Assembly (NCBI RefSeq): GCF_902833085.1
Contig: NZ_CADFEB010000011.1
Coordinates: forward strand, 124,001 to 188,000
From: Burkholderia ubonensis
Lineage (GTDB): Bacteria; Pseudomonadota; Gammaproteobacteria; Burkholderiales; Burkholderiaceae
Direction of reading: 5' to 3'
DNA: 64,000 nt
Shown: positions 34,432 through 43,578 of the stretch, piece by piece
Layout of the letters: every line of letters starts with the position of its first letter
Position numbering within the stretch: the first letter of the stretch is position 1
Notes under the pieces: generated by a model
The model's input: the letters and a program-made list of their open reading frames with translations, nothing else
Told to the model about the DNA's origin: nothing
Database searches by the model: none
Program-made: the position numbers and the translations under genes

Positions 34432-36810
34432 ATGACAGCGCCCGATTCTTACCGCTGGCGGGGGGTGCACCGCCTCAGCCCGATGCTCGCCGCCCTGTGG
34501 TGCTGCGCCGCCATCGCGCAACCCGTGCCGGCCGCCGGCGCGTCCGCTGCGCCCGACGCCGCCGCGCTCCCTAACACTGCGCACGCCTGCCGTCCCGACG
34601 GCGGCCCAGCCGGCCGGCCGGCGGTCGGCCTCGTGCTGTCCGGCGGCGGTGCTCGCGGCTACGCACATCTCGGCGTACTGAAGGTGCTCGAGGAAAACCG
34701 CATCCCCATCGACTGCATCGCGGCCACCAGCATGGGCGCCGTGGTCGGCGGCCTGTATGCGAGCGGGATGGCCGCCGCCGAGATGCAGAAGCGCCTGTCG
34801 GAAACGAATCTCGCCGACATCGCGTTCGACGCGACCGAGCGCGCGGACCTGCCGCAGAGCCGCCGCGAGGACGAGCGGCTGTACGCGAACGGCGCGACGC
34901 TCGGCTTCAGCGGCAAGGGTGTGAAGGCGCCGGCGGGGATCGTGCAGGGCAACCGGCTGCAGGCGCTGCTCGCCGACTGGACCGCCGCCGTGCCGATCAA
35001 CCAGCCGTTCGACCAGCTGCCGATTCCGTATCGCGCGATCGCGACCGACCTGCAGACCGGGCAGATGGTGGTGCTCGATCACGGCTCGCTGCCGCTCGCG
35101 ATCCGCGCGAGCATGGCGATGCCGGGCCTGTTCGCGCCCGCCGAGATCAACGACCGGGCGCTGGTGGACGGCGGCCTCGTCAGGAACCTGCCCGTCGATA
35201 GCGCGCGGCAGATGGGCGCCGACGTCGTGATCGCGGTCGACATCGGCTCACCGCTGCGGCCGCTCGACGCGCTCGCGTCGCCCGCTGACGTGGCGCAGCA
35301 GATGGTCGGCATCCTGATCCGCCAGAACGTGGCGGCGCAACGCAAGGAGATGACGTCGCGGGACGTGCTGCTCACGCCCGAGCTCGGCTCGCTCGCGTTC
35401 ACCGATTTCCAGAAGGCGAACGAGGCGATCGCCGCCGGCGCGGCCGCCGCGACCGCGGCGCTGCCGCACCTGAAGCGCTACGCGCTCACGCCGGAGCAAT
35501 ATGCCGCCTACCGTGCGGCGCACACGCAGCCGCAGCCGCCGGCGATCCGGATCACCGACATCGAGATCCGGACCAGCGGCGGCGTGCCGAAGCGGGTCGT
35601 CCGGGACGCGCTGCACGTGAAGCCCGGCGACACCTATGACCCGAAGGCGGTCAGCAGCGACCTGCTGACGCTCACGACGGGCGGCAGTTTCGAGAGCGTC
35701 ACGCAGCAGGTCGTCAGCCACGGCGACGAGAACCGGCTCGTGATCGATGCGCGCGAAAAATATTGGGGTCCGAATTTCCTGCTGTTCGGCCTCGGCATGT
35801 CGAGCAGTTCGACCGACCAGGGCGGGTTCCGGCTGCACGTCGGCTACCGGCGCCCGTGGCTCACCGAGTCCGGTCTCGAGTTCCGCACGGACGCGACGGT
35901 CGGCAGCGACCTGGATGCGATACACGTCGAGCTGCGCCAGCCGCTGTCGGTGAAGTACGGTGATTACATTGCGCCGTACGCCGAATACCAGCGCCGCTAC
36001 GCGAATCTGTACGACGATACCGGCGACGTGAAGGTCACGCAGTACATGGTCCAGACGGCGCGCGCCGGCATCGACTTCGGCGTGCCGATCGGGCGGCTCG
36101 GCGATTTCCGGATCGGCCTCGCCTACACGCACAGCCACGGCTCGCCGACCTACAACCTGCCCGACTTCTTCTCGGACACCCCGGGGGGACTGCTGTTCTC
36201 GAGCTACTCCGCGGACGCGCTGTCGGCCCGTGCGCGGCTCGTGATCGACCAGCTCGACGATCCGATGTTCCCGCGCAAGGGCTACTTCGCCGAATTCCGT
36301 GTCGAGCGCTCGCTGATGTCGCGCAACGGCGCGTCGGCGGCCAGCCTCGACGATCGAATCACCGATGCGCCGTACACCGAGCTGTACGGCAAGCTGATGG
36401 TCGCGCAGCAGTACGGCCGGCACAGCATCAGCGCGGGCGTCGAGGGCGGCAAGAGCATCGGCGGCACGAACCTGATCAATGCGTTCAACTTCACGCTCGG
36501 CGGGTTCCAGCACCTGGCGGCCTACGCGGCCGACCAGCTGAACGGCGATTCGCTCGTCTACGGGCAGATGACCTACATGAACCAGCTGGCGACGTTCAGT
36601 TCGTCGCCCGTCAAGGCGCTCTTCATCGGTGCGAGCGCGGAGGTCGGCAACGTGTGGTCGGGCGGCGCGGGGATCGGCGGCGGCGCGCTGAAGCAGAGCT
36701 ACACGTTCTTCACCAGCCTGACGACCGCGTTCGGCCCGCTTTACATGGGTGTCGCGCTCGCGCCGGGCGGCCGGCGCAATATCTACCTGCAGCTCGGCCG
36801 CACGTACTGA
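34432..36810 (+). CDS. Patatin-like phospholipase type Vd autotransporter (PlpD-like)
   Basis: 792 residues. After a signal-like leader (LAALWCCAAIAQPVPAAGAS) comes a patatin domain: oxyanion GLVLSGGGARGYAHLG, nucleophile elbow IAATSMGAVVGGLYASGM with the catalytic Ser, and DGGLVRNLPV with the catalytic Asp. A POTRA-like linker (ITDIEIRTSGGVPKRVVRDA) follows, then a ~360-residue barrel ending RNIYLQLGRTY. This is the PlpD arrangement, in which the lipase is carried to the cell surface by its own Omp85-like barrel. The ATG at 34432 was chosen because the leader begins there; the open frame extends 150 bases further upstream without character. Convergent with the kinase gene downstream. Confidence 0.88.
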   Translation: MTAPDSYRWRGVHRLSPMLAALWCCAAIAQPVPAAGASAAPDAAALPNTAHACRPDGGPAGRPAVGLVLSGGGARGYAHLGVLKVLEENRIPIDCIAATSMGAVVGGLYASGMAAAEMQKRLSETNLADIAFDATERADLPQSRREDERLYANGATLGFSGKGVKAPAGIVQGNRLQALLADWTAAVPINQPFDQLPIPYRAIATDLQTGQMVVLDHGSLPLAIRASMAMPGLFAPAEINDRALVDGGLVRNLPVDSARQMGADVVIAVDIGSPLRPLDALASPADVAQQMVGILIRQNVAAQRKEMTSRDVLLTPELGSLAFTDFQKANEAIAAGAAAATAALPHLKRYALTPEQYAAYRAAHTQPQPPAIRITDIEIRTSGGVPKRVVRDALHVKPGDTYDPKAVSSDLLTLTTGGSFESVTQQVVSHGDENRLVIDAREKYWGPNFLLFGLGMSSSSTDQGGFRLHVGYRRPWLTESGLEFRTDATVGSDLDAIHVELRQPLSVKYGDYIAPYAEYQRRYANLYDDTGDVKVTQYMVQTARAGIDFGVPIGRLGDFRIGLAYTHSHGSPTYNLPDFFSDTPGGLLFSSYSADALSARARLVIDQLDDPMFPRKGYFAEFRVERSLMSRNGASAASLDDRITDAPYTELYGKLMVAQQYGRHSISAGVEGGKSIGGTNLINAFNFTLGGFQHLAAYAADQLNGDSLVYGQMTYMNQLATFSSSPVKALFIGASAEVGNVWSGGAGIGGGALKQSYTFFTSLTTAFGPLYMGVALAPGGRRNIYLQLGRTY

Positions 36811-36823
36811 CGGGCGGCCCGCC

Positions 36824-36839
36824 GCTGCCCGCGGGCAGC
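36824..36839. terminator. Palindrome between convergent genes
   Basis: GCTGCCCGCGGGCAGC is a perfect 16-bp palindrome in the 34-base gap between the patatin stop and the kinase stop. It can form a hairpin on either strand and may act as a bidirectional terminator, although no T-run is present. Confidence 0.55.
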
Positions 36840-36844
36840 GCCGC

Positions 36845-37975
36845 TCAGATCGGCCAGCTGATTTCGAAGCGCGCGCCGCCGAGTTCGGCCGGATCGACCA
36901 CCGCGATCCGGCCGTTGTGCGCCTGCAGCACCTGCCGCGTGATCGCGAGGCCGAGGCCGTAGCCGCCGGTGCGCCGGTCGAGCCGCACGAACGCTTCGAA
37001 GATCCGCTCGCGCTCGGATTCGGGCACGCCGGGGCCGTCGTCCTCGACGTAGACGCCGATGTTGCCGTGGTCGATCGCGATGCCGACCACGATGCGCGAG
37101 CGCGCGTACTTGCTCGCGTTGCGCAGCAGGTTGCGCATCGCGTACGACATCAGCCGCCGGTCCATCTCCACGCGCACGTCGGTTGCGATCGCGATGCGCG
37201 TCTCGATCGTCTTCTCCGGATACAGCAGCGCGGCGTCTTTGACCTGATGCTCGAGCCATGCGGCCGGCGCCGTCGGCTCGAGGTTCGACTGCAGCGAACT
37301 GTATTCGAGCCGCGCGTAGGTCAGGCTCATGTCGATCAGCTCGTCGAGCTCGGTGACGTCCTGCGCGATGCTGTCGAGCGCGCTCTCGTATTCGGCCGCC
37401 GAGCCGGGCTCCCGCAGGATCTCCAGCGCGAAGCGCACGCGTGCGAGCGGCGTGCGCAGCTCGTGCGAGATCCCGTTCGTGAGATCGCGCTGCGCGGCGA
37501 TCAGGCGCTCCATCCGCATCGCGAGCGCGTTCAGCGTGCGCGCGAGCGGGCCGATGATCACGCTGTGCGATTCGCGCGCGCGCGTGTTGAAGCGCCCGCC
37601 CGTGAAGTCGATCGCACGCTCGCGCACCATCACGAGGTCCGACCACACCGGCCGCATCCAGCGGTACGCGGCAAGCGCGGGCGCGGCGAACACGAACGCC
37701 AGCACGAGCCACACGTCGCCCGGCAGCGCGTCGAACGCATGCCATACGAGGCGCGGCGACAGCACGACGCACAGCGCGAGCGCCGGCACGAGCGCCGTCA
37801 GCAGCACGAGGCCGAGCAGATGCAGGTAGGTGCGCACGTACAGGCGCGACCAGCTCGGGATGCGGTCGGCGCGCGTGTCGGTCCACGCGCGGCGGAAATG
37901 CATCCAGCGCCATCTGACGTAGCGCAGCGGCGACAGGTGGGGCGCATCGGGATGCGCGGCGGGTCGTTTGATCAT
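36845..37975 (-). CDS. Sensor histidine kinase, RstB-like
   Basis: 376 residues. Two membrane segments (LLGLVLLTALVPALALCVVL near 60 and WLVLAFVFAAPALAAYRWM near 95) are separated by only a short periplasmic loop, so it may sense the membrane itself. The transmitter is complete: LTNGISHELRTPLARVRFAL (phospho-His), MRNLLRNASKYARSRI, VEDDGPGVPESERERIFEAF and GGYGLGLAITRQVLQAH. The ATG at 37975 was taken; a GTG one codon earlier is equally possible. It follows the response regulator gene by 76 bases, so it is probably co-transcribed. Confidence 0.88.
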   Translation of the reverse strand: MIKRPAAHPDAPHLSPLRYVRWRWMHFRRAWTDTRADRIPSWSRLYVRTYLHLLGLVLLTALVPALALCVVLSPRLVWHAFDALPGDVWLVLAFVFAAPALAAYRWMRPVWSDLVMVRERAIDFTGGRFNTRARESHSVIIGPLARTLNALAMRMERLIAAQRDLTNGISHELRTPLARVRFALEILREPGSAAEYESALDSIAQDVTELDELIDMSLTYARLEYSSLQSNLEPTAPAAWLEHQVKDAALLYPEKTIETRIAIATDVRVEMDRRLMSYAMRNLLRNASKYARSRIVVGIAIDHGNIGVYVEDDGPGVPESERERIFEAFVRLDRRTGGYGLGLAITRQVLQAHNGRIAVVDPAELGGARFEISWPI

Positions 37976-38051
37976 CACGGGTCTCGGCTATCGGATGGGG
38001 CGGACACGGCCGGCCCGCGCCGGATGGGTAGCCGCGCCGGCCCGCGCGGCG

Positions 38052-38762
38052 TCAGTCCCACGCGTGCTTGCTGAACTGGTAGCCCTTGCTGCGGATCGTC
38101 TTGATCCGCTGCGGGTTGCTCGCGTCGTCGCGCAGCTTGCGGCGCAGCTTCGAGATGCGCCCGTCGATCGTGCGGTCGAGGCCGTCGAATTCGACGCCGC
38201 GCAGCTGCAGCATCAGGTCGTCGCGACTGACGACCTCGCCCGCGTGGCAGACGAGCGCCCACAGCAGGTCGAACTCGGCCGACGTCAGGTCCGGCGCGCT
38301 GCCGTCCGGCAGCATGACGGTGCGGTCGGTGCGGTCGATCGAGAACTTGCCGAACGTATGGCGCTCCGGCTGCGGAGCCGAGCCGTCGGGGACGCGCGCC
38401 GGCGCGCGGCGCAGCTGCGCCTTGATCCGCGCGAGCAGGATGCGCGGCTCGACCGGCTTGTGCACGTAGTCGTCCGCACCGAATTCGAGGCCGAGCAGCT
38501 CGTCGAACGGCTCGTCGCGCGCGGTCACCATGATGATGACGCCGTCGTACTGCTTGCGCGCCTCGCGGCAGATTTCGAAGCCGTCCTTGCCCGGCAGGTT
38601 CACGTCGAGGATGACGAGATCCGGGCGGATGGACAGGATCGCCGGCACTGCGGCATCACCGTGCAGCACGGTGTCGACTTCATAGTCGTTCTTGCGCAGA
38701 TAGCCGGCGATCAGCGTGGATAGGCGAGTGTCGTCTTCGACGAGCAGGATCCGGAAAGGCAT
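38052..38762 (-). CDS. OmpR-family response regulator, RstA-like
   Basis: 236 residues. The receiver domain has LLVEDDTRLSTLIAGYLRKN, the phospho-acceptor Asp in LVILDVNLPGKDGFEI, MVTARDEPFDELL and DDYVHKPVEPRILLARIKAQ. The winged helix ends GLDRTIDGRISKLRRKLRDD then KTIRSKGYQFS. A TTG two codons earlier is in frame, but the ATG at 38760-38762 starts the usual MPFRILLVEDD. First gene of the pair with the downstream kinase. Divergent from glsA with a 223-base gap. Confidence 0.9.
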   Translation of the reverse strand: MPFRILLVEDDTRLSTLIAGYLRKNDYEVDTVLHGDAAVPAILSIRPDLVILDVNLPGKDGFEICREARKQYDGVIIMVTARDEPFDELLGLEFGADDYVHKPVEPRILLARIKAQLRRAPARVPDGSAPQPERHTFGKFSIDRTDRTVMLPDGSAPDLTSAEFDLLWALVCHAGEVVSRDDLMLQLRGVEFDGLDRTIDGRISKLRRKLRDDASNPQRIKTIRSKGYQFSKHAWD

Positions 38763-38985
38763 GGGCAAACGATCGGTTCAACAGGGAAGCGGCGCAGAGA
38801 CGGACAAGGTTCGGCGGCCGAAACGTACCGCATGATACTGCGCCTGCCGGGTGCGCATCTGCTTATCTCGAAAAATGAGGGCGCAAAGGCCGGCCGGCCG
38901 CGCATGGCGCTTGACGAATCCGCGCCAAGACGGTTCCATACGGGCTCGCCGCAATCCGGGCGCCGCGCCGCCCTCGCCTGACGTC

Positions 38986-39900
38986 ATGAATTACCAATCG
39001 ATTCTCGAACGCATCCACACCGAACTCGCCCCCTGGATCGGCCAGGGCCGCGTCGCCGACTACATCCCCGAGCTGGCGAAGGTGCCCGCCGACAAGTTCG
39101 GGATGGCGGTCGTGACGCTCGACGGAAACGTTTACACGGTCGGCGACGCGCGCGAGCGCTTCTCGATCCAGAGCATCTCGAAGCTGTTCGCGTGCACGCT
39201 CGCGTTCCAGTTGCTCGGCGACGCGCTGTGGGACCGGGTCGGGCGCGAACCGTCGGGCAACGCGTTCAACTCGCTCGTCCAGCTCGAGACCGAGCGCGGC
39301 AAGCCGCGCAATCCGTTCATCAACGCGGGGGCGCTCGTCGTCACCGACGTGCTGTGCCGCCGCTTCGTGAAGGCCGAAACCGCGCTCGTCGAGTTCGTGC
39401 GGCGGCTGATCGGCGCGGCCGACATCGACTACGATTCGCGCGTCGCGCTGTCGGAACTGCAGCACGCCGAGCGCAACCGCGCGATGGCGCACTTCATGGC
39501 GAGCTTCGGCAACATGCAGATGCCGCCCGAGACGGTCGTCGACGCGTACTGCCGCCAATGCGCGATCGAGATGAACTGCGTCGAGCTCGCGCGCGCGGCG
39601 CTGTTCCTCGCGAACGGCGGCGTCGCGCCGGTCACGGGCGAACGGATCGTCGATTCGAGTTCAGCGAAACGGCTGTCCGCGCTGATGCTGACCTGCGGCA
39701 CCTACGACGCGGCCGGAGATTTCGTGTACCGGGTCGGCCTGCCCGCGAAGAGCGGCGTCGGCGGCGGGATCGTCGCGGTGCTGCCCGGCGAGATGGCCGT
39801 GTGCGTGTGGGCGCCGGGGCTGGACGCGAATGGGAACTCGCTCGCGGGGACGAGGGCTTTGGAATGGTTGACGACTTATTCGGGGCGGTCGATTTTTTGA
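38986..39900 (+). CDS. glsA: Glutaminase
   Basis: 304 residues, the standard length for the serine-dependent glutaminase A family, which converts glutamine to glutamate and ammonia in the cytoplasm. The catalytic S-x-x-K is in FSIQSISKLFACTLAFQ. Other signatures are GNAFNSLVQLE, RNPFINAGALVVTDVL and KSGVGGGIVAVLPGEMAV. The gene ends ALEWLTTYSGRSIF then TGA. Its final ~45 codons and the following ~90 bases recur in damaged form at 42.03 and 45.45 kb, marking the start of the accessory region. Confidence 0.95.
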   Translation: MNYQSILERIHTELAPWIGQGRVADYIPELAKVPADKFGMAVVTLDGNVYTVGDARERFSIQSISKLFACTLAFQLLGDALWDRVGREPSGNAFNSLVQLETERGKPRNPFINAGALVVTDVLCRRFVKAETALVEFVRRLIGAADIDYDSRVALSELQHAERNRAMAHFMASFGNMQMPPETVVDAYCRQCAIEMNCVELARAALFLANGGVAPVTGERIVDSSSAKRLSALMLTCGTYDAAGDFVYRVGLPAKSGVGGGIVAVLPGEMAVCVWAPGLDANGNSLAGTRALEWLTTYSGRSIF

Positions 39901-39990
39901 AGGGTGGAAGTTAGGCGCGACTTATTCTTTGCGATGGCGATAGATCAATTCGGCACGCGCCGGCACACTGAGCGGGGAATTCGTCCTCTG
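39856..39990 (+). repeat. glsA 3'-end direct repeat, copy 1 (native)
   Basis: Spans the last 45 bases of glsA and about 90 bases beyond. Landmarks are the ALEWLTTYSGRSIF codons, then GATAGATCAATTCGGCAC, CGGCACACTGAGCGG and GGAATTCGTCCTCTG. It is the reference for copies 2 and 3. Confidence 0.8.
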
Positions 39991-40708
39991 GCAGTGATCG
40001 ACCCACTCCGGCCGTTGGGTTAGCGATCATTTGCGTGACAACAGCGGTCGGCAATTGTTTGACCAATCCGAACGTTGACGGTGGAGCGCATATCGCCGCT
40101 TTCCCAAAGCCCATTCCGCATACCTTTGACCTGCCCCCGGTTTTTTGCAGGAGCAAATTGGCGATGTTTCAAGACAGCGACAAGCGTCATCAGCAAAATA
40201 GGTGCCCAAAATACCTAGCACCCCGGCTGGGGAAAATGCTGACTGCTTTGATAAAAAGCAAATACTATTGTTAGTAGAGCGATCAGAGAAGACGCATTGA
40301 GACAAGCCGAACAAGACAATCTCAAAGACTTCGGAATTTGAATCGCCGGCATAGACCCTGATAAGGCATTCGTGCTTCAAGCCTCTTGCGCGGCTCGCTC
40401 TGAAGCGAGGCTTTTGACGCCATTTCGCGACGAGGCAAAATGACATTGATCGAGATGGCGCCGCGCGGGCACACGTTAATTCAACTCGAGGAGCCGACTT
40501 TAGCTCTACCAGCAGTTCCCGCTAGAAGTAGCTCAACTTGCCTAGGCCTTAAATGCGACCAAGATCAAGAGGAGTGAATGTGCTCTCAACACATCAATTT
40601 TTCATACGTGGCCGTCTAACTCGTCGTCGATTCGCACGGCATTGTGGCGCTCCGTCGGCGTGAGCCTCGTGCGCAAATCAATGCCCCAAACTATTCCGGA
40701 GAGACATT
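39901..40708. other. Intergenic accessory DNA after glsA
   Basis: No convincing gene. The first 90 bases belong to the glsA-end repeat. GC then falls. A terminator-like hairpin lies at 40379-40415. Two open frames here (79 and 139 codons) have no family character. A GGAGAG ribosome site for the next gene is at about 40698. Confidence 0.5.
40379..40415 (+). terminator. Rho-independent terminator-like hairpin
   Basis: AAGCCTC pairs with GAGGCTT across a 21-base loop that can itself fold (GCTC/GAAGC-like), and is followed by TTTT. It faces rightward, although no rightward gene ends here, so it may be left over from a lost transcription unit or a small RNA. Confidence 0.5.
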
Positions 40709-41698
40709 ATGCAGCGCCGATTTGCCGCATTCTACACCCCAGATGATGACCTCGAACATGCCTTGAGGGTGTTCGACCCAATCCAGTACATGAACTCAGG
40801 CATCTCACTCTATGACATCGGTTTCAACCCATCTACTCAAGGCACGATTGCACCGGGATTAGTTTTTACGCCAACCAATTCCGTTCCAATTGTGGGGGCT
40901 GCGTATTCGCCCGTTGATGACTATCGGTACCTGTTCTTCCCGACGACCGACAATATTGTTTTTTACAGCAGATTTCCTCGCGACTTACGAAATCCGGCGC
41001 CTGATCCAATCTTTGGAGGAGGTGTTGGATCCTTGCCGATGATGGATCCGCTGCAAGGGTACGGCTCCGGAGGAATTGTGGATCTCACTGCTTTCTATTC
41101 CTCAATAGAATCCAAGCTCTACGTTGTTGTCCTGATGAACAATGGCGACCTCTGGACGTTGTCCGGTACTCCGTGGACGAGCAACAATCCCATCTGGGAC
41201 GAGATTCCTTTCTTGCTTCAGCGTGTCACTGGGGGCAAGGCGATCACCGGGTTCGATGGTGCGGGGTGGAATCATGCCTTTATTTCCACGGACCGGACAA
41301 TTACCGAGGTTTATTTCAATTTCAGCTCCGGCGAATCAGGGAGTGATAAAATCTGGACATTCGATTCCGAGATAGTGGATATCTCTGGCTTCTTCTCTTC
41401 GGAAGACGGCGTCGCACATGTGATCTCCGCAACGACTACCGAAAATGGAGTGCAGTCCGAGATCAATGAGGTTACGTTTGTTCCGGCTCAAATTGCGCCA
41501 TCAACCCGGCTATTGAAAACCGTACCATTTTCAATCCGCAATATTGGTGCATACGAAAAGCCAGATACCGGCCGACACGTGATTATGATGAGCCAAGGCG
41601 AGACTTCAGTACAGGACCAGCTTTTTTTAAGTTGGTACTACCCGGGTTGGAATCACCTCGCGTACGCGGCATGGCCTCCATTGCATACACGATTCTAA
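40709..41698 (+). CDS. Hypothetical protein, probable beta-propeller (lectin-like)
   Basis: 329 residues, no signal peptide or membrane helix. A pattern of ~50 residues recurs about five times: SVPIVGAAYSPVDDYRYLFF, then IVDLTAFYSSIESKLYVVV, KAITGFDGAGWNHAFISTD, IVDISGFFSSEDGVAHVIS and IRNIGAYEKPDTGRHVIMM. Each is followed by a short strand with aromatic residues. This periodicity fits the blades of a small beta-propeller, like fucose-binding or tectonin-type lectins, but I cannot name a family. GC is much lower than the surrounding chromosome, consistent with acquisition. A good ribosome site (GGAGAG) precedes the ATG. Confidence 0.6.
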   Translation: MQRRFAAFYTPDDDLEHALRVFDPIQYMNSGISLYDIGFNPSTQGTIAPGLVFTPTNSVPIVGAAYSPVDDYRYLFFPTTDNIVFYSRFPRDLRNPAPDPIFGGGVGSLPMMDPLQGYGSGGIVDLTAFYSSIESKLYVVVLMNNGDLWTLSGTPWTSNNPIWDEIPFLLQRVTGGKAITGFDGAGWNHAFISTDRTITEVYFNFSSGESGSDKIWTFDSEIVDISGFFSSEDGVAHVISATTTENGVQSEINEVTFVPAQIAPSTRLLKTVPFSIRNIGAYEKPDTGRHVIMMSQGETSVQDQLFLSWYYPGWNHLAYAAWPPLHTRF

Positions 41699-42196
41699 GA
41701 GAAATTTCGCATCAACGACTCATTAGCGATGCAGCGCCCTCAATCGCTAGAACCTGAATTGCATACAAGGATTGGATAGAATTCAAGCGTGCCTCGCTAA
41801 CGCACGCTCGAGCTTCATTGAGGCGAGGCTCAAACTGCAATTTAGTGAGATTCACATACATACCACATTGCCGATCCTCCGCTTACTGATTGAAGACGGC
41901 CATTGAATCTCGATTTCTGGGCAGAAGATGGCCGACCCCGACCGTCAAATGCTGCGTGGCGCTCACCCGCCCGCTCGGTGTCGAAGGAATCACATGCGAG
42001 TTTATACTTACTGAGTGCGGAGATGCTGACGCTGGAATGGTTGACGACTTATTCTAGGTGGTCGATTTTTTGAAGTTCCGAATTCAAGCGCAACTCATTC
42101 CTTGCAATGGTGACAGATCAATTCGGTACACAGCAGCACACTGAAATGGGAATTCGTCACTTTTGATCTGCTTTATGAAATCCGGGCCGAAATTGA
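41699..42196. other. Intergenic accessory DNA before the IS3-type element
   Basis: Noncoding. Includes glsA-end repeat copy 2 (42031-42160) and, at 41935-41990, a GC-rich patch (GTGGCGCTCACCCGCCCGCT) that also precedes copy 3 at 45373-45430. The rest is AT-rich without features. Confidence 0.5.
42031..42160 (+). repeat. glsA 3'-end direct repeat, copy 2 (decayed)
   Basis: Reads CTGGAATGGTTGACGACTTA as in glsA. It then has TCTAGGTGG in place of TCGGGGCGG (LEWLTTYSRWSIF and stop), followed by the shared GACAGATCAATTCGGTACA, GCACACTGAAATGGGAATTC and GTCAC. Confidence 0.78.
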
Positions 42197-42238
42197 TGTT
42201 AGTGTTTCGACGCGTGACTCCTTGGAAGGAGGTTGGCG

Positions 42239-42517
42239 GTGAAACGCAAACGGTTTTCGGTGGAGCAAATTGTGGCGGTGCTCAAGCAGGCGGAGCTGGG
42301 GATGCCGGTGGCCGATCTGATTCGACAGGTGGGCATTTCGGAGCAAACGTTCTATCGCTGGAAGAAGCAGTTCGCGGGCCTGCAATCGGATCAGGTCCGC
42401 GAATTGAAGCAACTTCAGGACGAGAATGCGCGGCTGAAGAAGCTGGTTGCTGAACTGAGTCTGGACAAGGCGATTTTGCAGGATGTCGCCGCAAAAAAGT
42501 GGAACGGCCCGGGCTGA
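42239..42517 (+). CDS. IS3-family transposase OrfA
   Basis: 92 residues. A helix-turn-helix reads FSVEQIVAVLKQAELGMPVA then LIRQVGISEQTFYRWKKQFA, followed by a leucine-zipper helix (KQLQDENARLKKLVAELSLD) used for multimerisation. The GTG at 42239 was chosen because AAGGAGG lies six bases upstream (42226-42232). A TTG two codons earlier has no such spacing. The end overlaps a slippery A_AAA_AAG used by the family for -1 frameshifting into orfB. Confidence 0.88.
   Translation: MKRKRFSVEQIVAVLKQAELGMPVADLIRQVGISEQTFYRWKKQFAGLQSDQVRELKQLQDENARLKKLVAELSLDKAILQDVAAKKWNGPG
42493..42499 (+). promoter_or_regulatory. Slippery heptamer A_AAA_AAG for -1 frameshift
   Basis: In orfA frame the codons read AAA AAG preceded by A, the classic X_XXY_YYZ-type site. 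The -1 frame after it reads GLKRQAVDYIVSYYGLK, the expected start of orfB, confirming that it is the natural shift site of the ancestor element. Confidence 0.75.
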
Positions 42518-43361
42518 AGAGACAGGCAGTGGACTACATCGTGAGCTACTACGGCCTCAAATGCGGCGGGCCTGTCGACTGATCCGCCAGGCGCGTAGCG
42601 TCAAGTACTATCGCAACGTCAAGGATCCGCAGATGGCGCTGCGCCAACGCATGCGGGAGATCGCACACAGTCGGGTTCGCTACGGGTATCGAGGCATTCA
42701 CGTGTTGCTCAAGCGTGAAGGCTGGCACATAGGTAAAAACCGTTTTTACCGCCTGTACGTCGAAGAGCAACTGCAACTGCGCTCAAAGCTGCCCAAGCGA
42801 CGCAAGATGGTGGTGTCTCGTCGACAACGGTACGTGCCGAGACAGCCTGACCAGGTCTGGAGTCTTGACTTCGTGGCAGACCAACTGGCCAACGGCACTC
42901 GCTTGCGTGCCCTGACCGTGGTCGACATCTATAGCCGCGAGGCGCTGGCCATCGAAATTGGCCGGCGTCTGCGCGGCGAAGATGTCGTGGCCGTATTGAA
43001 CCGACTGGTTGCCCAGCGTCGTGCACCGAAATTTCTGTTCGCTGATAACGGCAGCGAATTCTCCGGGCGCCTGATGGACATGTGGGCTTATCACCAGAAG
43101 GTGCATCTCGACTTCAGCCGCACTGGTAAACCGAAGGACAACAACTTCATCGAGACCTTCAACGGATCGTTCCGCGACGAATGCCTGAATCTCCACTGGT
43201 TCGAATCCCTTGAGGAGGCCCGACGGGTTATCGAGGCGTGGCGGCAGGACTACAATGAGAGCCGACCTCACATGGCTCTCGACGACTTGGCACCGGGTGA
43301 ATTCGCCCGGCAATTCGGCCTTCGGCGCCCGTCCGAAGGTCACAACAGCGTCGAAAACTAA
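42500..43361 (+). pseudogene. IS3-family transposase OrfB (frameshifted)
   Basis: The DDE integrase core is complete: QPDQVWSLDFVADQL (first Asp), FLFADNGSEFSGRLMD (second Asp) and NNFIETFNGSFRDECLNLHW (Glu). Its N-terminal part (GLKRQAVDYIVSYYGL) lies in the -1 frame after the slippery site, but the rest (MRRACRLIRQARSVKYY) is one frame over. A single lost base, most simply an A in the AAA at 42559-42561, explains this. The normal -1 shift therefore ends after CGGPVD and cannot make the fused transposase. Confidence 0.8.
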
Positions 43362-43578
43362 CCTTCTGCCTGGTCCGGAAAACCCAAGCGCTTCACAGGA
43401 AGCCGAGGACTAACATTGCACCTGGCTCTGAAAACCGGTACCACTCAATCGACGCGAGACTCACTGCCTGACTGGCTACAAAATTCCGCCGCAGGTCAAC
43501 ACGAGAAATTCTCGTTGTCAGTTCAAGGCAGTCTGTGTTAGAAAGCAACGGAATATAAGATTATCAACCGGGGGAAAT

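Larger units (their letters stand above)
42197..43415 (+). mobile_element. IS3-family insertion sequence (damaged)
   Basis: About 1.22 kb, the usual IS3-family size, bounded by short inverted ends TGTTAGT (42197-42203) and ACTAACA (43409-43415). Contains orfA and a frameshifted orfB. No matching 3-4 base target duplication is evident. Sits directly after glsA-end repeat copy 2, inside the accessory block. Confidence 0.75.

Noticed and set aside
40027..40446. A 139-codon minus-strand frame in the post-glsA gap
   Set aside because: No family character, no ribosome site, and it runs antisense across a terminator-like hairpin and glsA-end flank.
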